A DNA stretch of 64,000 nt, taken from assembly GCA_030248225.1 (NCBI GenBank), contig JASANE010000173.1, positions 1 through 64,000 on the forward strand. The letters are read 5' to 3'. Both the position numbers and the translations under genes were made by a program. This stretch comes from Trileptium ribeirensis (Eukaryota > Nematoda > Enoplea > Enoplida > Thoracostomopsidae). How positions within the stretch are numbered: the first letter of the stretch is position 1; the number at the start of each line of letters is the position of its first letter. Positions 1 to 13,340 of this stretch are shown here, in pieces. Below the pieces are notes generated by a model, which was not told the DNA's origin, made no database searches, and saw only the letters and a program-made list of their open reading frames with translations.

Positions 1-998
1 ACATAGCAATTGAATCTTAGAGAATTTAGCGCGAATCACGCATTGGTACAAAGATGACGTCGGGACTTGTATCTACCAGTGTAGACCTAAACTGGAAGAT
101 TTATTTCATGGCCACTAATACTGGGCAAAACCTCATTTGTGGCCAGCCAATTTAAATTATAAAATATAAATAAATTTCTTTTTCGATTATCGCAGCCAAT
201 TCTACTATTTAATTTGACATAACTATATACGCTCAAGTTTCTATGGTTCCTGAGCTCAAGGATGAATATGTCGGCATGCTTTAGTTTATTGTAGGCAAGA
301 CACACGTCGCTGAGGAATAATTGCATTATTACGGACGATATAATCGATAGACTACGCAAACTCAAATCAAGATTTTGGTGTTCCAATAATTATTAGCAAA
401 ATTATCTCCTTACGACAAGTGTAAGATGCTTTCATTATATAATTTGCGAAATTTGTTGCAACTCTTATAATTCATGAACAGATAAATGGATAATGTTATA
501 TTTTCATATAAGGTATTAAACGGCATGTGTATTGACTGAGCAGAACCATATTTGATTTTGAAATAACACAGTGATTTTGTTAATATAACCAGTAGATGGG
601 TTTTTGCTGAAATGATTTCATTTAAAATAGACAGTGCATGTAGAAACATAACTCGAAATGCAGGTCTTAAGAATAAATAAACAGAAACTGTCTTAATTTA
701 TGCTGTTAAATGTACAACAATTTTGATACTACAAACTATAACAAAATAACTGTTGTTCAGATATAGTCCAAGCTTTCAAAACGAATACTTCATTGCATTA
801 TGTAGGTGGTTCTAAGGTTCCTTCTTTTTAAGATAAATAAATTAAAATCGCTTTTGGGCTGAAAACATTTCTGTATTTTGCTAATATCGCATGTAACTTC
901 GGAACTATTGTACCAGCGTTGAATCTTTCTTTCACACCGAATGCAACCTTAGGCATCTATAAGTGATAAATGATTTGGGCATAGCGCATCGTACGAGT
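1..998. other. AT-rich non-coding, nothing recognised
   Basis: No open frame longer than about 100 codons and no recognisable motif. Ordinary AT-rich unique sequence leading into the 122-bp satellite. Confidence 0.6.
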
Positions 999-2462
999 CA
1001 TTATCAATAGAGTTAAACCTTCAAACATCAATATATGTAAGATTATTTGCACAGATCTGTAACCCTGAAATTACTGATGCATACATATTTCATGGATTTA
1101 GAAGCAGTGTTAGAACTTTTCATTATCAATGGAGTTAAACCTTCAAACATCAATATATGTAAGATTATTTGCACAGATCTGTAACCCTGGAATTACTGAT
1201 GCATACATATTTCATGGATTTAGAAGCAGTGTTAGAAATTTTCATTATCAATAGAGTTAAACCTTCAAACATCAATATATGCAAGATTATTTGCACAGAT
1301 CTGTAACCCTGGAATTACTGATGCATATATATTTCATGGATTTAGAAGCAGTGTTAGAACTTTTCATTATCAATGGAGTTAAACCTTCAAACATCAATAT
1401 ATGTAAGATTATTTGCACAGATCTGTAACCCTGGAATTACTGATGTATACATATTTCATGGATTTAGAAGCAGTGTTAGAACTTTTCATTATCAATGGAG
1501 TTAAACCTTCAAACATCAATATATGTAAGATTATTTGCACAGATCTGTAACCCTGGAATTACTGATGCATACATATTTCATGGATTTAGAAGCAGTGTTA
1601 GAACTTTTCATTATCAATGGAGTTAAACCTTCAAACATTAATATATGTAAGATTATTTGCACAGATCTGTAACCCTGGAATTACTGATGCATACATATTT
1701 CATGGATTTAGAAGCAGTGTTAGAAATATTCATTATCAATAGAGTTAAACCTTCAAACATCAATATATGCAAGATTATTTGCACAGATCTGTAACCCTGG
1801 AATTACTGATACATACATATTTCATTGATTTAGAAGCAGTGTTAGAACTTTTCATTGTCAATAGAGTTAAACCTTCAAACATCAATATATGTAAGATTAT
1901 TTGCACAGATCTGTAACCCTGGAATTACTGATGCATACATATTTCATGGATTTAGAAGCAGTGTTAGAACTTTTCATTATCAATGGAGTTAAACCTTCAA
2001 ACATCAATATATGTAAGATTATTTGCACAGATCTGTAACCCTGGAATTACTGATACATACATATTTCATTGATTTAGAAGCAGTGTTAGAACTTTTCATT
2101 GTCAATAGAGTTAAACCTTCAAACATCAATGTATGTAAGATTATTTGCACAGATCTGTAACCCTGTAATTACTGAGGCATACATATTTCATGGATTTAGA
2201 AGCAGTGTTAGAACTTTTCATTATCAATAGAGTTAAACCTTCAAACATCAATGTATGTAAGATTATTTGCACAGATCTGTAACCCTGGAATTACTGATAC
2301 ATACATATTTCATGGATTTAGAAGCACTGTTCGAGCTTTTCATTATCAATAGAGTTAAACCTTCAAACATCAATATATGTAAGATTATTTGCACAGATCT
2401 GTAACCCTGGAACTACTCATACATACATATTTCATGGATTTAGAAGCAGTGTTAGAACTTTT
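999..2462. repeat. 122-bp satellite, 12 units
   Basis: Twelve head-to-tail units, each 122 bp (starts at 999, 1121, 1243 and so on to 2341). There is no net length change over 1,464 bp. Each unit begins CATTATCAATAGAGTTAAAC and contains TTGCACAGATCTGTAACCCT. Units differ by a few substitutions, and the variants recur in blocks. GATACATAC followed by CATTGATTT occurs in the units at 1731 and 1975. The ATGCAAG variant occurs in units 3 and 7. That pattern suggests amplification of multi-unit blocks by unequal exchange. There is no long open frame, and no unique spacers separate the repeats. Confidence 0.97.
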
Positions 2463-4234
2463 CATTAATACTTTACAGGGCCAACACATGTACATTTTAA
2501 GTATTATTAGAATTTTGAGTTAGTATATAAGCTATCTGGCTAAAAGAATATTTACATTTGGATAGACAAAGTACAAAAATAACCACCCCCAAAGATTGTT
2601 TTGTGGTTCCAACGAAAGCCATGAGAGCCACTGTTACAAGTTTTCGCTCATCTGCTCATCTTACCCGTATTTTTCTCTCATTAACGGTTAACCGCTTAGC
2701 TTATCGCGTAGTAGTAACGCTTATTAGGCCAAAGTAGCTTTGAGGCATGTTAGTGAATTTTAGCCTAATCCGCCGCTGAGATATAGTTCATAAATGAATG
2801 TTCCTATTTAAGGGTAAACGAACGCTAAGGTTCGATGTGAGTGTTGCCTTCTATCAGAACTACCTGGGCTCGGCAGTACTGTTTAGACCATAAACGTAAC
2901 ACCACTCTAGGTTACTCGAATCCCTCATTGAAGAGGAATATTGCATTCCTATGGCCCATTTAGTGTTTGCAAAAACATGCACCCAAAACTTTAAAATCTT
3001 TTCCGATGCAAAAGCCATTATTCGTTGCATGTAATCATTTGGTTTATCTCAGTGTCATTGTGTACGGTACACCAGTATCTTAAAATATAATCCAAAATAA
3101 AGTTGGTAACTCAGCGGTATCAGCTCAGTATCGATTTTTTTATATAAAGCATGACTATTGGGATCTCTACACTCGAAATGCTGTTTATACAAGAAACCAT
3201 GTAGCCAATTTATTTATAAAGCACCGATATCAATCAATCAATACTAATATAAAACTAGCTATATTCTACAACTTTAGGCCCAGTCATAATATGTACGATA
3301 CATTATTCCATATATATAATGTGGACAAGTAAAAATCATAAAACAACATCAGCTATTTTATAGCTAAATATTATGCTTGTGCGGTCATAGGCTTGGCTCT
3401 GATTTTAATCTCACCAAATACAACCGTTGCTGCACAAAAAAAGCCAAAAGTTTTCACAATACACCGCTAAACACACACTCAACAACCACAGCTCAACTCA
3501 ATGATCACAAAATGTAAAAGGCTTATAATTCTTTTCAAATCATGCCGACGAATCATAGCCATCATAACATTATGGTTGTGACGATAAAATCTGGCCAGTC
3601 TCAAGAGCCGAACGAACAAAAGAAACAAACTTTCCACAGTCGTTCTCTCAGAATTCATGTGTGTATTATAAATACGTACTGGTGTGTGTGGTTTTGTATA
3701 GATCATTTACTATTGCGTCATTTATGTGTGTATTTTTGTACAAGCGTGTGTTTTTGCATGTGCATGTTTGTACTTTTAGGAAGTATCTATATTTTACTGG
3801 CAAAAAGTGACTATTTTTATCATGTTGGTTGGTATTCTTGAGTTGTTTTGGACATCTCCATGCTTAAACAATTTTTAGGACCTTTATTATACGCATAATT
3901 ATGTGTACTAGTATCATAAAGTAAAGTAATTGTTTGCCCAAATACCTGATATTTATAAATAAAAACACTTTTGTTTAACAATTTTTTTTTGTCAATTTCA
4001 TTTATTTATATGTAATTTAATTTTGTCCTACGCCAGCTTACGTTAACGTAAAACCAAAACGAAACGGCAAGCTTTATACTTACGGATATTACTTACATTA
4101 AGCCTGCAAACGGATGATTTGTCTTCAAATATCACACATATATACACCTAAACAAACAGACATACATATATAATGATATATATAGCATATATTATATAAC
4201 GCAACCGTTCTCAAATCTACATACCGAGCAAGCG
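2463..4234. other. Unique AT-rich sequence with a TG-rich patch
   Basis: No gene recognised. A TG-rich patch (about 3658-3775, repeated TGTGTG and TTTTTG) keeps one plus-strand frame open by composition, and I do not regard that as coding. The left flank of the 4238 MITE carries its TTA target duplication at 4235-4237. Confidence 0.5.
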
Positions 4235-4237
4235 TTA

Positions 4238-4544
4238 AGGCGTGTTCACACGTTCAAACTTTTTGCTCAAATTTTGATCAAAATTAGACCTCAAATTTTG
4301 ATCAAAATTTGAAAACAAATTTTTTGCATTAGTTGCAAGTTTGAACGTGTGAACACAATTCAAACATTTCATGAATGTTCCTGTAGCCAATCATGAACGA
4401 GATGTATTACCTGAAAAAGTTTGAACTCAAATTTTGATCACAAATTTTGAAATATTGAAATTTTCATTTAAAAATCACCGTCAAATTTTGATCAAATTTT
4501 GAGCTCAAAATTTGAGCAAAAAGTTTGAGCGTGTGAACACGCCT
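4238..4544. mobile_element. MITE, 307 bp, TTA target-site duplication
   Basis: Terminal inverted repeats match over about 40 bp with one mismatch. The left end starts AGGCGTGTTCACACG at 4238 and the right end finishes CGTGTGAACACGCCT at 4544. Both ends are flanked by TTA (4235-4237 and 4545-4547). A 3-bp TTA/TAA duplication is typical of PIF/Harbinger-class elements, so that class is inferred. The interior has repeated short palindromes built from CAAATTTTGATCAAAATTTG, so a single strand could fold extensively. There is no transposase frame, so it would be non-autonomous. The near-perfect ends make it the youngest of three related copies here. Confidence 0.9.
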
Positions 4545-4547
4545 TTA

Positions 4548-5397
4548 GTTTTTAGCAAACTTGTTCCCATCATAGTGACATTTTATATAACATTCCAAAC
4601 AATGACACCACCAGCACATTTACCCCGTTCAGTAAAGTGATTCTTCTTCTTATTAAACAAAAACATCGATGAAAAATTATATTGTTTTTTATTAAATACA
4701 CAGAAGACCTATTAATTAGTGCGCTAATAAATATCAGAAATCCGTGAAAACACTGGTTTTGCAATCCGTATGTCGGGCCAAAAATAATATAAGTGACAGT
4801 CTAAGATCTGGGAGTGGTTCACCAGTTCTACTTGCCTAAAGCACTCATACTATATGCGCTTACTTGATGGTGTTCCCAGTTAGGCCGTCAAGTTGTACTG
4901 GGGAATACTAGCGACTGCTTTCTAGAGTATAATCAAGTCAATTTTGTTGTTATTGGACTCGAATTATCAAACTTCATTTTACACTGTACCAATAATATTG
5001 ACATACGTGAATAACAGCTTCTGCGATGCAACAAAATAATTACATTGAGCAGTAACCTATGTGAATCAATTCGTTGGTGCCTATTACGTCAGTGAACGTA
5101 AGAAATGTCCATAAGAATTCATGTGTCGTTTTTGTATCACACGACTCTTATGAACGGTACCTATTTAATTATTGAGGACAAAATATTAATAAATTTTTAA
5201 AGGAACTGTCGACACCAAACACATGTGCTTGCATCTGACCAACAACTCAACTTAGGGCATTTATTGAAACACGGCTACATTAAGTTTTGCTTAACCAAAA
5301 ATATTTATCTTCATAACAGAAGAATATGTACCAATGAAGCCATAATGGCTACATCAGAATTAGCTACAAAATACATCTCTGACGTCGGTTACGGTGC
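4548..5397. other. AT-rich non-coding, nothing recognised
   Basis: No recognisable gene, repeat or RNA. Short frames only. Confidence 0.5.
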
Positions 5398-5775
5398 TAA
5401 ACAAGTGTCGCGGATATGCAAATGCCAGAGTAAGCTTTTTAGGATAACATATCAAAACTTTGTCTTAATTTTCCTTCCTCCAGACACGTATGGTAGGCAA
5501 ATTTGCGCTCTCATAACTTATCTGTAAATCTTTCTGGTTTTAAATATATACAAGTATATATAATACAAACGGCTTCACACAAGTATAATGCTTGTCATGC
5601 CGTACTCGATATACTAAGCCTAAGGGTTAGTCTTAGCCTAAGCTATGGTCCTTATATGATTCATGTACTAAACATAACATTAAATCTAGGGTCTGCCGCC
5701 CCTCCGAACCTCCCGCTATAAACTATTCTTTTTCCTAACGTTATAACATCCGCCCCCTAAAGTTTACATGGGTCA
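5398..5775 (+). repeat. Dispersed ~350-bp repeat, copy 1
   Basis: Shares an extended alignable block with 9083-9415. Both contain AAATGCCAGAGTAAGCTTTT, then TTTTCCTTCCTCCA, AGGCAAATTTGCGCTCTC and ATATATACAAGTATATATAA. A CTAAG-rich segment, a short GC-rich core (GCCGCCCC, CCTCC) and CTAACGTTATAA follow. The right part also matches 16750-16985. No coding capacity or terminal inverted repeats are visible. The mobile class is unknown; a non-autonomous retroelement or a fragment of a larger element are both possible. Confidence 0.8.
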
Positions 5776-7011
5776 TACAAAGCAATACAAAGTATATACA
5801 TATTGTACATACAAACATTTCGTAATATATTTTTAGCCTTTAGCCAGCGGGATAGGATTTTAGTAAAATTTTCAGTTTGTGCTTATGTGCGGGCAACATC
5901 GAAACGTTTGCTGTGCCCTATTTTCGAATGCGCAACGCACTGTATGAGTTGGATTGTAGAGTGTTGCAATAACAAGATTTGGAAATGCAATACAACATAT
6001 GTAGATAATGCATAGCGTGACAAAACATTATCAACGCATGACGAGCCAACACATTTAAACAACAAAGTACTAAGTAGTTTAATGCATTTTAAACGTGTAA
6101 AAATGGTTTTATTAATCTGGGAAAGGTGTAACGGAATAGTTGCGGAGTAGCCCCAATTTAAAGGCCGCGTCATATCATCAGTCCGTCACTATCTACTACC
6201 GCCTAACAAAGCGTATTAGCAGAGCAAAATATCGATCATTAATCGAGAGAAAAGTCAAACAAAATCATTTTTATGTCTTTAGTTTATGAGGACAAGATAT
6301 CGGGTTAAGAAAAGGAAAACCAGACGCCGTATTAAATGCTAGGCAAGCTTCGAAAAAATCAGCTCTGCGTTGTACTGTTAAAACGTAATTTCCGGCTATT
6401 TTATCTTAATTTCTCTCGTTTCTCGCTGGTTGCTTGTACTGCTATTATATATAAATGACTGTACGTACGCGAGCGAGTTATTGACTGTAAGACATAGACA
6501 GGGTTCATTTTTATGTCGTCGTATCGTGGTATGGTGATTTCCACGTGTTGACGTAGCAACAGAAAATCATCTATTAAACGATGTCTGGCGCTTAGTTTAG
6601 AGACTAAGGAAGGCATTAGGAAACCGGTTTCGGAGCAATTACCATTGTGTACATTTAATTCGGTTCATACACAAAAGAGATACCAATATCGCTAGAATGA
6701 TTTCGTTTTATAAAAGACAAGTGCAGCAGATATGGTTTGTGAGGAAGAAAAAATCTTAAATAATAGACTATTATGCTTGTTAAGAGCGATACCAGATATA
6801 ATACTTGGCGAGTCTGTAAAACAAGCACACCATATTTGTAGTCATTAGCGCTGACAGCACGAATTGTACGATTGTTTTACTCCATCGTGCGTTCACGATT
6901 TTTCTTCATACCTTTGCGTTGTGGAATTTTCGATAATGCTTACTTATATTTGAGCTCATCTATAATAAATCAATAAAGCATGTTTTAATTCAATAAATAA
7001 TAAAAGAAATA
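5776..7011. other. AT-rich non-coding, nothing recognised
   Basis: Only short frames on both strands and no family resemblance. No repeats were found beyond the end of the preceding dispersed copy. Confidence 0.5.
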
Positions 7012-7080
7012 AACTTAATAAATAAATAAATAAAAATAAATAAATAAATGAATAAATAAATAAATGGATGAATAAATAAT
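7012..7080. repeat. (AAAT)n microsatellite
   Basis: Interrupted AAAT/TAAA tetranucleotide tract with a few G substitutions (AATG, ATGG). Confidence 0.95.
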
Positions 7081-9082
7081 TTTCGCAAAGTTAGCCCTTA
7101 TAATCTTTGTAATTCTGTTTAAAATTTCCCACGGGCAAGAGAGAAAGGGTGTAGGTTGGTTGGGGGGATTAATTGGATGTCCGACCCTTTTGGAGTTAAC
7201 TTCTTTAAGAATTAGACTACCTCAAACTATATTTACTGCCGCTCCTCTGAGTATTCGCGTAGCTATGTATAGTTCCTCGCAAAGAAGAAGTGGGGAAAAT
7301 TTTTGCAATTATAAGTAAAATAACAAAGATTTGAAAGGAAAAGTGGTTAAAATTGGAAAAATGGGACACCGACAACTTTTGGTTAACTCATATGTACTAC
7401 CCCGCCCGCCCGCCGAAACCATTTACCACTCTCATCAAGCCAATGGACTTTGTTCAACTATGACTAGATCCAATAGTTACATATGAACTAATAAGCCAGT
7501 ACGGTGTTTACATATGGGCCAGATCTATGTAGATTTCGTTATCACAAACAGTAATATGTAATTAGTGATTGCCTCAATTTTGTACTTTTTTTCATAATGA
7601 ATATTTCGTGGCATACGAGATGCTAAGAAACATAGCATCGGTTCTAACTTTCTGCTAGAATTAAGGACTAAGATCTATTTTAAGAGTAAAATTACTTCAA
7701 AATCCAATAAAATCCTATGTAATTTCACTGTGTGAACCAATTGTTTCACACTAAACTGTACCAGACCTTTTACAGTGTGTGTAACATTTATATATATTTG
7801 GAACTTATGGGAATATCCTTGTAAACGAAGCTATGAAGAGGTCAAAACCTAAGTCTTTTTGTTAACCAAATTATACACCTGTTACAGTTTATGGCTGAAG
7901 CCAAGTTTATTTGGTCATAAAACAGTCTTGCGATACTACTTACTTTAAAGTTATAATCAGCCGACATTTTGTTAATTTATGTGTACAGGCTGGCATAAAC
8001 GGAATGCTCCGGTCCCGATTCGAGTCTATAATTATTGGCAACCAGACATGGGACGCCATTTTGATTAGGTTTTCGAAATATGCATAATGAAGAAAAGGTG
8101 TTCTAAAATTTTTTAAAATGTTTAATTTTCATTTGCTTAAACTCACTAAAATCAAATTGGAAGTTTTTAAATATACCTAATAAACTAATTGCAAGCTATA
8201 TGCGATAATGCTTTTGCTGTGATTTATTGGTTTGTGACATTTGTGGAAAATTCGGATAGTATCATACATATAATAGCCCGCTACTAATGTTGTATAAGCA
8301 CTGCCGCTGTAAACGGTCGGCTAACATGCAACAATGCTGAAAGCTTCTTACAATAGGCACACGGAAACTGTGGTTGCATGCTTTGTAAAGTTTTCGATTC
8401 TGTGTCCGTACACATTTTATACACAGCAATATATCACCAATCACGCTAGAAAACATTTCGCGCTGAGCCGGTTCTGTAATTTTTATTTCAATCACAGCAA
8501 AACACACAGTTTTTAATAGGCACATCCAGCTGCGAGAAAATTATTGAATAAAAGCACTCACGGTTTTGACTATCTAGACAATGTATTATACATGCGGTTA
8601 GTTTGCGCGTATTATATGACTATCTTCGAATGTATTGTAGCTGCCATCGCTTGGACGATGTGCAGTATGGAAACAAAAAATTAAACAAAAAACAAACTGC
8701 GTGAAGGAACGTGTTACCAGAGAGATCAGATTTCATCAAACATTACAGTCGTACACCTCAACACCCGATGATCCAACTAGTTCTTCGTCGAAAAAGAGTT
8801 GTATTTTGGATTGTTTGGTATCGATAATTGTGTGATGAATGTAATTCTTGGCCTTTGCGAGAAAAATATGTGTAAGTATTACGCTTATTAATAGTAGCAC
8901 AGGATCCTGTCCTTAAAGAAGAAAGAGCGTATTTGATTATATAGTATATTACTAAGGAGGACATTACTAAACAAATTATTGGAGAGGAAGTTTGGAGTGC
9001 ACAGCAAACGTCGATTTGTATCGATAATATATGTTTGCCGAAGCATAATCTATTTGCTGTCTAATCACAACGGACACGTGCC
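7081..9082. other. Non-coding, nothing recognised
   Basis: Mixed AT-rich sequence with short frames only. A tRNA B-box-like string near 8017-8030 was examined and rejected because no tRNA fold accompanies it. Confidence 0.5.
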
Positions 9083-9415
9083 AAACAAGTGAGTTGACTC
9101 GGATATGTAAATGCCAGAGTAAGCTTTTCTTAGAACAACATATCAAAAGTTTTTTTAATTTTCCTTCCTCCAAACATGTACGTTAGGCAAATTTGCGCTC
9201 TCGGAACTATTCTGTAAACTTTTCTGATTTAGAATATATACAAGTATATATAATACAAGTATAATGCATGCCATGCCATTCTCGATATACTTAGTTTTAG
9301 CCTGAGCTAAGGTCCCAATATGAGCCATGTGCTAAGCCTAGGTTGGGCGGTTGCCGCCCCCGAACCCTCCGCTCTAAGTTATTCTTTTTCTAACATTATA
9401 GCGTCCGGCCCGAAT
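9083..9415 (+). repeat. Dispersed ~350-bp repeat, copy 2
   Basis: Aligns with the copy at 5398-5775 in the same order and orientation, from AAACAAGTG through AATGCCAGAGTAAGCTTTT to TCTAACATTATAGCGTCC. Small indels and scattered substitutions indicate an old insertion. Frames opening near 9320 run out of this repeat and are not considered genes. Confidence 0.8.
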
Positions 9416-9499
9416 GATGACAAGGCCAAAATAGCAATATCAAGGAAGTTTTATGACGGAATTTTTAGCTTCCAAAACATATCCAAGGTACAACATAAA

Positions 9500-9735
9500 A
9501 TATCGTATATTCACCTTAAGCGACAATGTATTCAGAGACCGAATTACCGGCAACGACCGCATCCGGGTCAATGGGGATGGCCTGTTGTCTCAAGGAGGGG
9601 TGCGGTGCTTATACATATTGGGTGCCTACGGAGTTGTCAGGAGTGATAGGACCACCAATCTCGAGGGGGAAGAAGATTCTTTGGGGTGGTGCGGGTGGTC
9701 GGAGCCTCAGGGCTAACCCCTACTCCATGAGCTTG
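9500..9735. other. GC-rich island, probably transposon-derived
   Basis: A stretch clearly richer in G and C than its surroundings (for example GGGTGGTGCGGGTGGTCGG), open in all three plus-strand frames. No frame gives a recognisable product. Composition resembles the GC-rich duplication at 13418-13830 on the opposite strand (GCCTCAGG motif near a G-rich run), but I could not establish a continuous alignment. Likely a mobile-element fragment. Confidence 0.35.
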
Positions 9736-11727
9736 TGTGACCAGAATTCTGCATATAAACGTTTAATCTGATATTACATAGTCCTAAACAGGTGTTAACA
9801 CATAATTATTCGATATTTTTCTCATGTAGTTCTATTTAATTTAGCATATATCATAAGCAAATAAGGTTTCTTAAATGCAGTATAGATACTTTATATTTAC
9901 TACTGAAATGTGCGCAAATAAAGCTGCCTAAATACAGTAATGATTATGCTCGCAAATAGAATATCATATGCAAATAATGATATATAGTGGTGGTTATAAT
10001 TACAGGAAAAATGTAATTGCAAAATTTTCGTTAAAACTGCGGTAACAAATAAAAACAAAGGCCCGCTACCAGAAACGTTAATTATTCCAAGATTTCATGC
10101 TGAAATCGTCATTAGACCATCTTATACCGAGTAAATTTAAATTTTAAGCGATTTTCACAGCAGCATGATCTCCACTGTACGGCTTCTCATATGAATAAAT
10201 TAATGTCGGAAAGTATATAAAGCCCACATATATTTCACTGATTTTCAAAGAATTATTATCGCAAGTTAAATAATTAGAAGCACCTCTCAAGCATAATATT
10301 AACCTTTGATCATCTGTTAGGGGTGACCTCTTGTCGCTTCCGAGCAGTGATTTCCACATTACCATTATTATATTTTGTCCTAAATTTACTATGATAATTT
10401 TATGTGATTCAGAATTTGATAGTTATCCAGTGTTATCAATATTTCCGATTAGCAGACACAAATTTACCACTTTCAACTTTTACCGCTGGTTTATATATAG
10501 TGAGTAGACTTATTATCACAACAGTTAAGCAGTGACATTGTTTTTACATGTGTCGAAGTGCTCCAAATCCAGTGCATCGTAACATTTAAGTAGCTGTAAT
10601 CGCTTAAAGCTTGAACAATGCATATCATCGCTGAACACACATCATCAGAAAACGGGCTCATGTTGCCTTTAAAATGCGTACATTATATGGTTACAAAAAA
10701 GAATAAGTTTGCATGGGGGTGCTGGTTGTTGGGGACCCCACGGCTTACGCTTAGTCTTAGTATAAAGCTTAATTAAGGGCCTGAGATCAAACTAAGGCTC
10801 AAGGATAGGCTTACTATATTATAACATGCATTTCAATTTGGCCTACTAAGGTTACATTGCTAAGAAAGGTGATAGTCCAAATGTTTCACAAAGAGTGCGC
10901 ATCAACAAAGATTTAAAAAGGATAATTTGAACTATGTATTTATACTTGAACGCATTTGAAAGATTTGTCACTAAAAAGTGCTGGTATTTAACGCCTTTCA
11001 TGTGTGAATGCTACCATCAACATTGAGTATCAGTTTAACAACAAATTTTCAGTATCAAACTGCTTTTGCTATTGTTTGTATATGACTATTCGTGTTTGTT
11101 TATTAATGGTGTGGCATATAGTTTTTTTATGAACATTGGGTTAGCTTAGCTAAACCAGACGAAAATGACATGTCAAATTTTCGTACCGAAGTAAAAATCG
11201 TTCTGTTTGTCTTTAGCAGAATACCCGAAATTAACACCTCCCCACATTGCAACTTGTTCCACACTGTACTGCAACCTCATGGTGTGCATAGGACAAAATA
11301 CCTGTACTCTGTGTAAAACTGAGCCTATTGAAAATTGTGTCTGAAAACAAGACTTGAAATTCGATGTCAGTAAATGCGTCTGCGTTACTTGTTTTAAAGT
11401 AGATCCTTTACTGTGCCACAAATATATAAAATTATAGAAGCAGCGGCAAATCAATACACATTTATTAATGCGAAGCATCGACCTAAAAGAATAGCTGGAC
11501 AATTATAGCCATTTGTACTATGACAAACAGAGGAAATTTGGAACAAAACACCTTACTTATAGAAGCTTCTTTCAATTGTACTTACGCAAACTATAATTTG
11601 ACCTATACCTGAACTAGACACGATAGCAGATGCACTAAAGTAAGGAAAAGATGCAAATGCATTGTTTGTTTTCGAAGAAATAGTAAAAATTTAAAATGAA
11701 ACACTATTTTACGAGTCTGATTTCAAA
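9736..11727. other. Non-coding, nothing recognised
   Basis: AT-rich. The stretch 10735-10830 carries CTTAGTCTTAGT and AAGGCTCAAGGATAGGCTTA strings reminiscent of the CTTAGCC-rich dispersed repeats, but too weakly to define a copy. The 109-codon minus-strand frame ending at 11173 matches nothing I recognise. Confidence 0.45.
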
Positions 11728-12247
11728 TTTCAACTGCTACTAAAAACGCGACTTTGATCAACACCGGAACCAGATGTCGATTTCAGATGCATAGACGCTG
11801 GTTAAATGATATACATTGTTAACGGTATTTCGTGAGTTTGTTTTCCACGGATACGAAAAATGCGACCTTGACCAAATACTAAATCCAGATATCAATGGCT
11901 TATGCATAAACGCAGCTCATATAATTTACATTCTTAACAGTATTCTGCGAGGTTGTTGTCAATTGCTACGAAACATGTGAGTTTCAAAAATACCAAAACC
12001 AGATGTTAATGCCATATTCATAAACGTTGCATAAAAATAAATATTCCTAGCAGTATTTCGTGAGGGTGTTTTCAACGGCCACGAAAAACGCGCTATGTTC
12101 AAGACTGGAACAAGATGTCGAAGGCAGATGCAGAAACGCAGCTTAAATAATATATATTCCTAAAAGCATTTTGTGACGCTTTTTTCAATTGCTACGAAAA
12201 CCACAAACTTTGACCAATACCGGAACAAGATGTCGATAGCAGCTTGT
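11728..12247. repeat. Degenerate 114-bp tandem array, ~5 units
   Basis: Successive units begin at about 11728, 11842, 11957, 12070 and 12183. Each has the order (A/G)CTACGAAAA(A/C), CC(G/A)GAACAAGATGTCGAT, GCAT(A)AACGCAGC, TATTCCTAACAGTATT and TTTCGTGAGG. Units have diverged strongly, with small indels of 1-2 bp, so this is an old array. The last unit is truncated. Confidence 0.85.
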
Positions 12248-13340
12248 GAGAACGAACACACAGCTAACCTTTATGTTTTGGCTTAATACATTCTTTGATA
12301 GCTATATTATCGCTGCTATATCAATTAATAATATTTATCTTCTAAAGCACGAAAGTTGTTGTAAGAGAAAAATTCTCACACTGTTGTAACCTATTCTGGA
12401 CTGTTGCTTAATAATTGGGCCATCTGTTAGTTTAGCTGTGACATTTTGACAGAACCCTATAATTTATCATTGTTTTTATTCTTCAACTTTTTAACAGGAA
12501 ATGTTTGTTTTTTTATTATATCACAATTCGTTTCAGCTACTAAAGTCTGCACCAATCCAGAAAAGATATCTTTATAGCATCGGTTTTCGGTTTTGCCAGT
12601 TTTCTAGCGTTTCGTTTGGTATTTGAGCAACCGCTATGGCTATTGCCGAGGCAAGCTGGGACAATTTTTTGTCTGTCTGACTGTCTGACTATTGCAGTTT
12701 TATTGAAACGGAGCGAGCAAGTCCGGCGCCAAAATTTCTATTTAATAATTAAAACTAAAATATCTGTTTCGGTGACAATCGCAGACGCGCGATCGAATGA
12801 ATCAATTATCTAAAATTATATTCGGCTTGTAGCAGTGTAAATGTTTGAACGCTTAACCTCGTGTGCCATTTTTTCTCAGTGAAATTTTAAAATGAATAAA
12901 ATTTTAAAATCTGTGTGACCACTTAGGGCTTTTCTATTCTGACCAAGATGGAATCCTGGCGTTTTCTGCTACACGTGTGACCTCAATATCGCATTAACTA
13001 TATATATGACGAGTTTTATCATGAGATACAGCTTTGGTATTCTTCACTTTTGTCAAAATAGCGGTTACATGCCATAACTTACAAAAATACTCTGGTAGAG
13101 CAAAATTTCAAAATTTTGACTTTAGTGAGTTTCCTGCAAGTATAAGTGAACCATGCTTTATAATGTTAACATACCTAGGTATAAAATCGGCATAAAATTT
13201 TCTTTATGTTTATCATGCAAATTTTAATACCATTCTTCGACGATCAGCATAGAGTGACGTTATTTTCCCAAGTTTGTGGAATCCAAAGCAACTTAATTTA
13301 TGTTCAATTTTGCACGACCAAATGAATCCGCTATATAAGA
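12248..13340. other. Non-coding, nothing recognised
   Basis: No gene recognised. A short GTCTGTCTGACTGTCTGACT run at about 12671-12690 is a microsatellite-like tract. The 65-codon frame around it matches nothing I know. Confidence 0.45.

Noticed and set aside
8000..8035. tRNA B-box-like GATTCGAGTC
   Set aside because: No cloverleaf can be drawn around it and no A box at the right distance.
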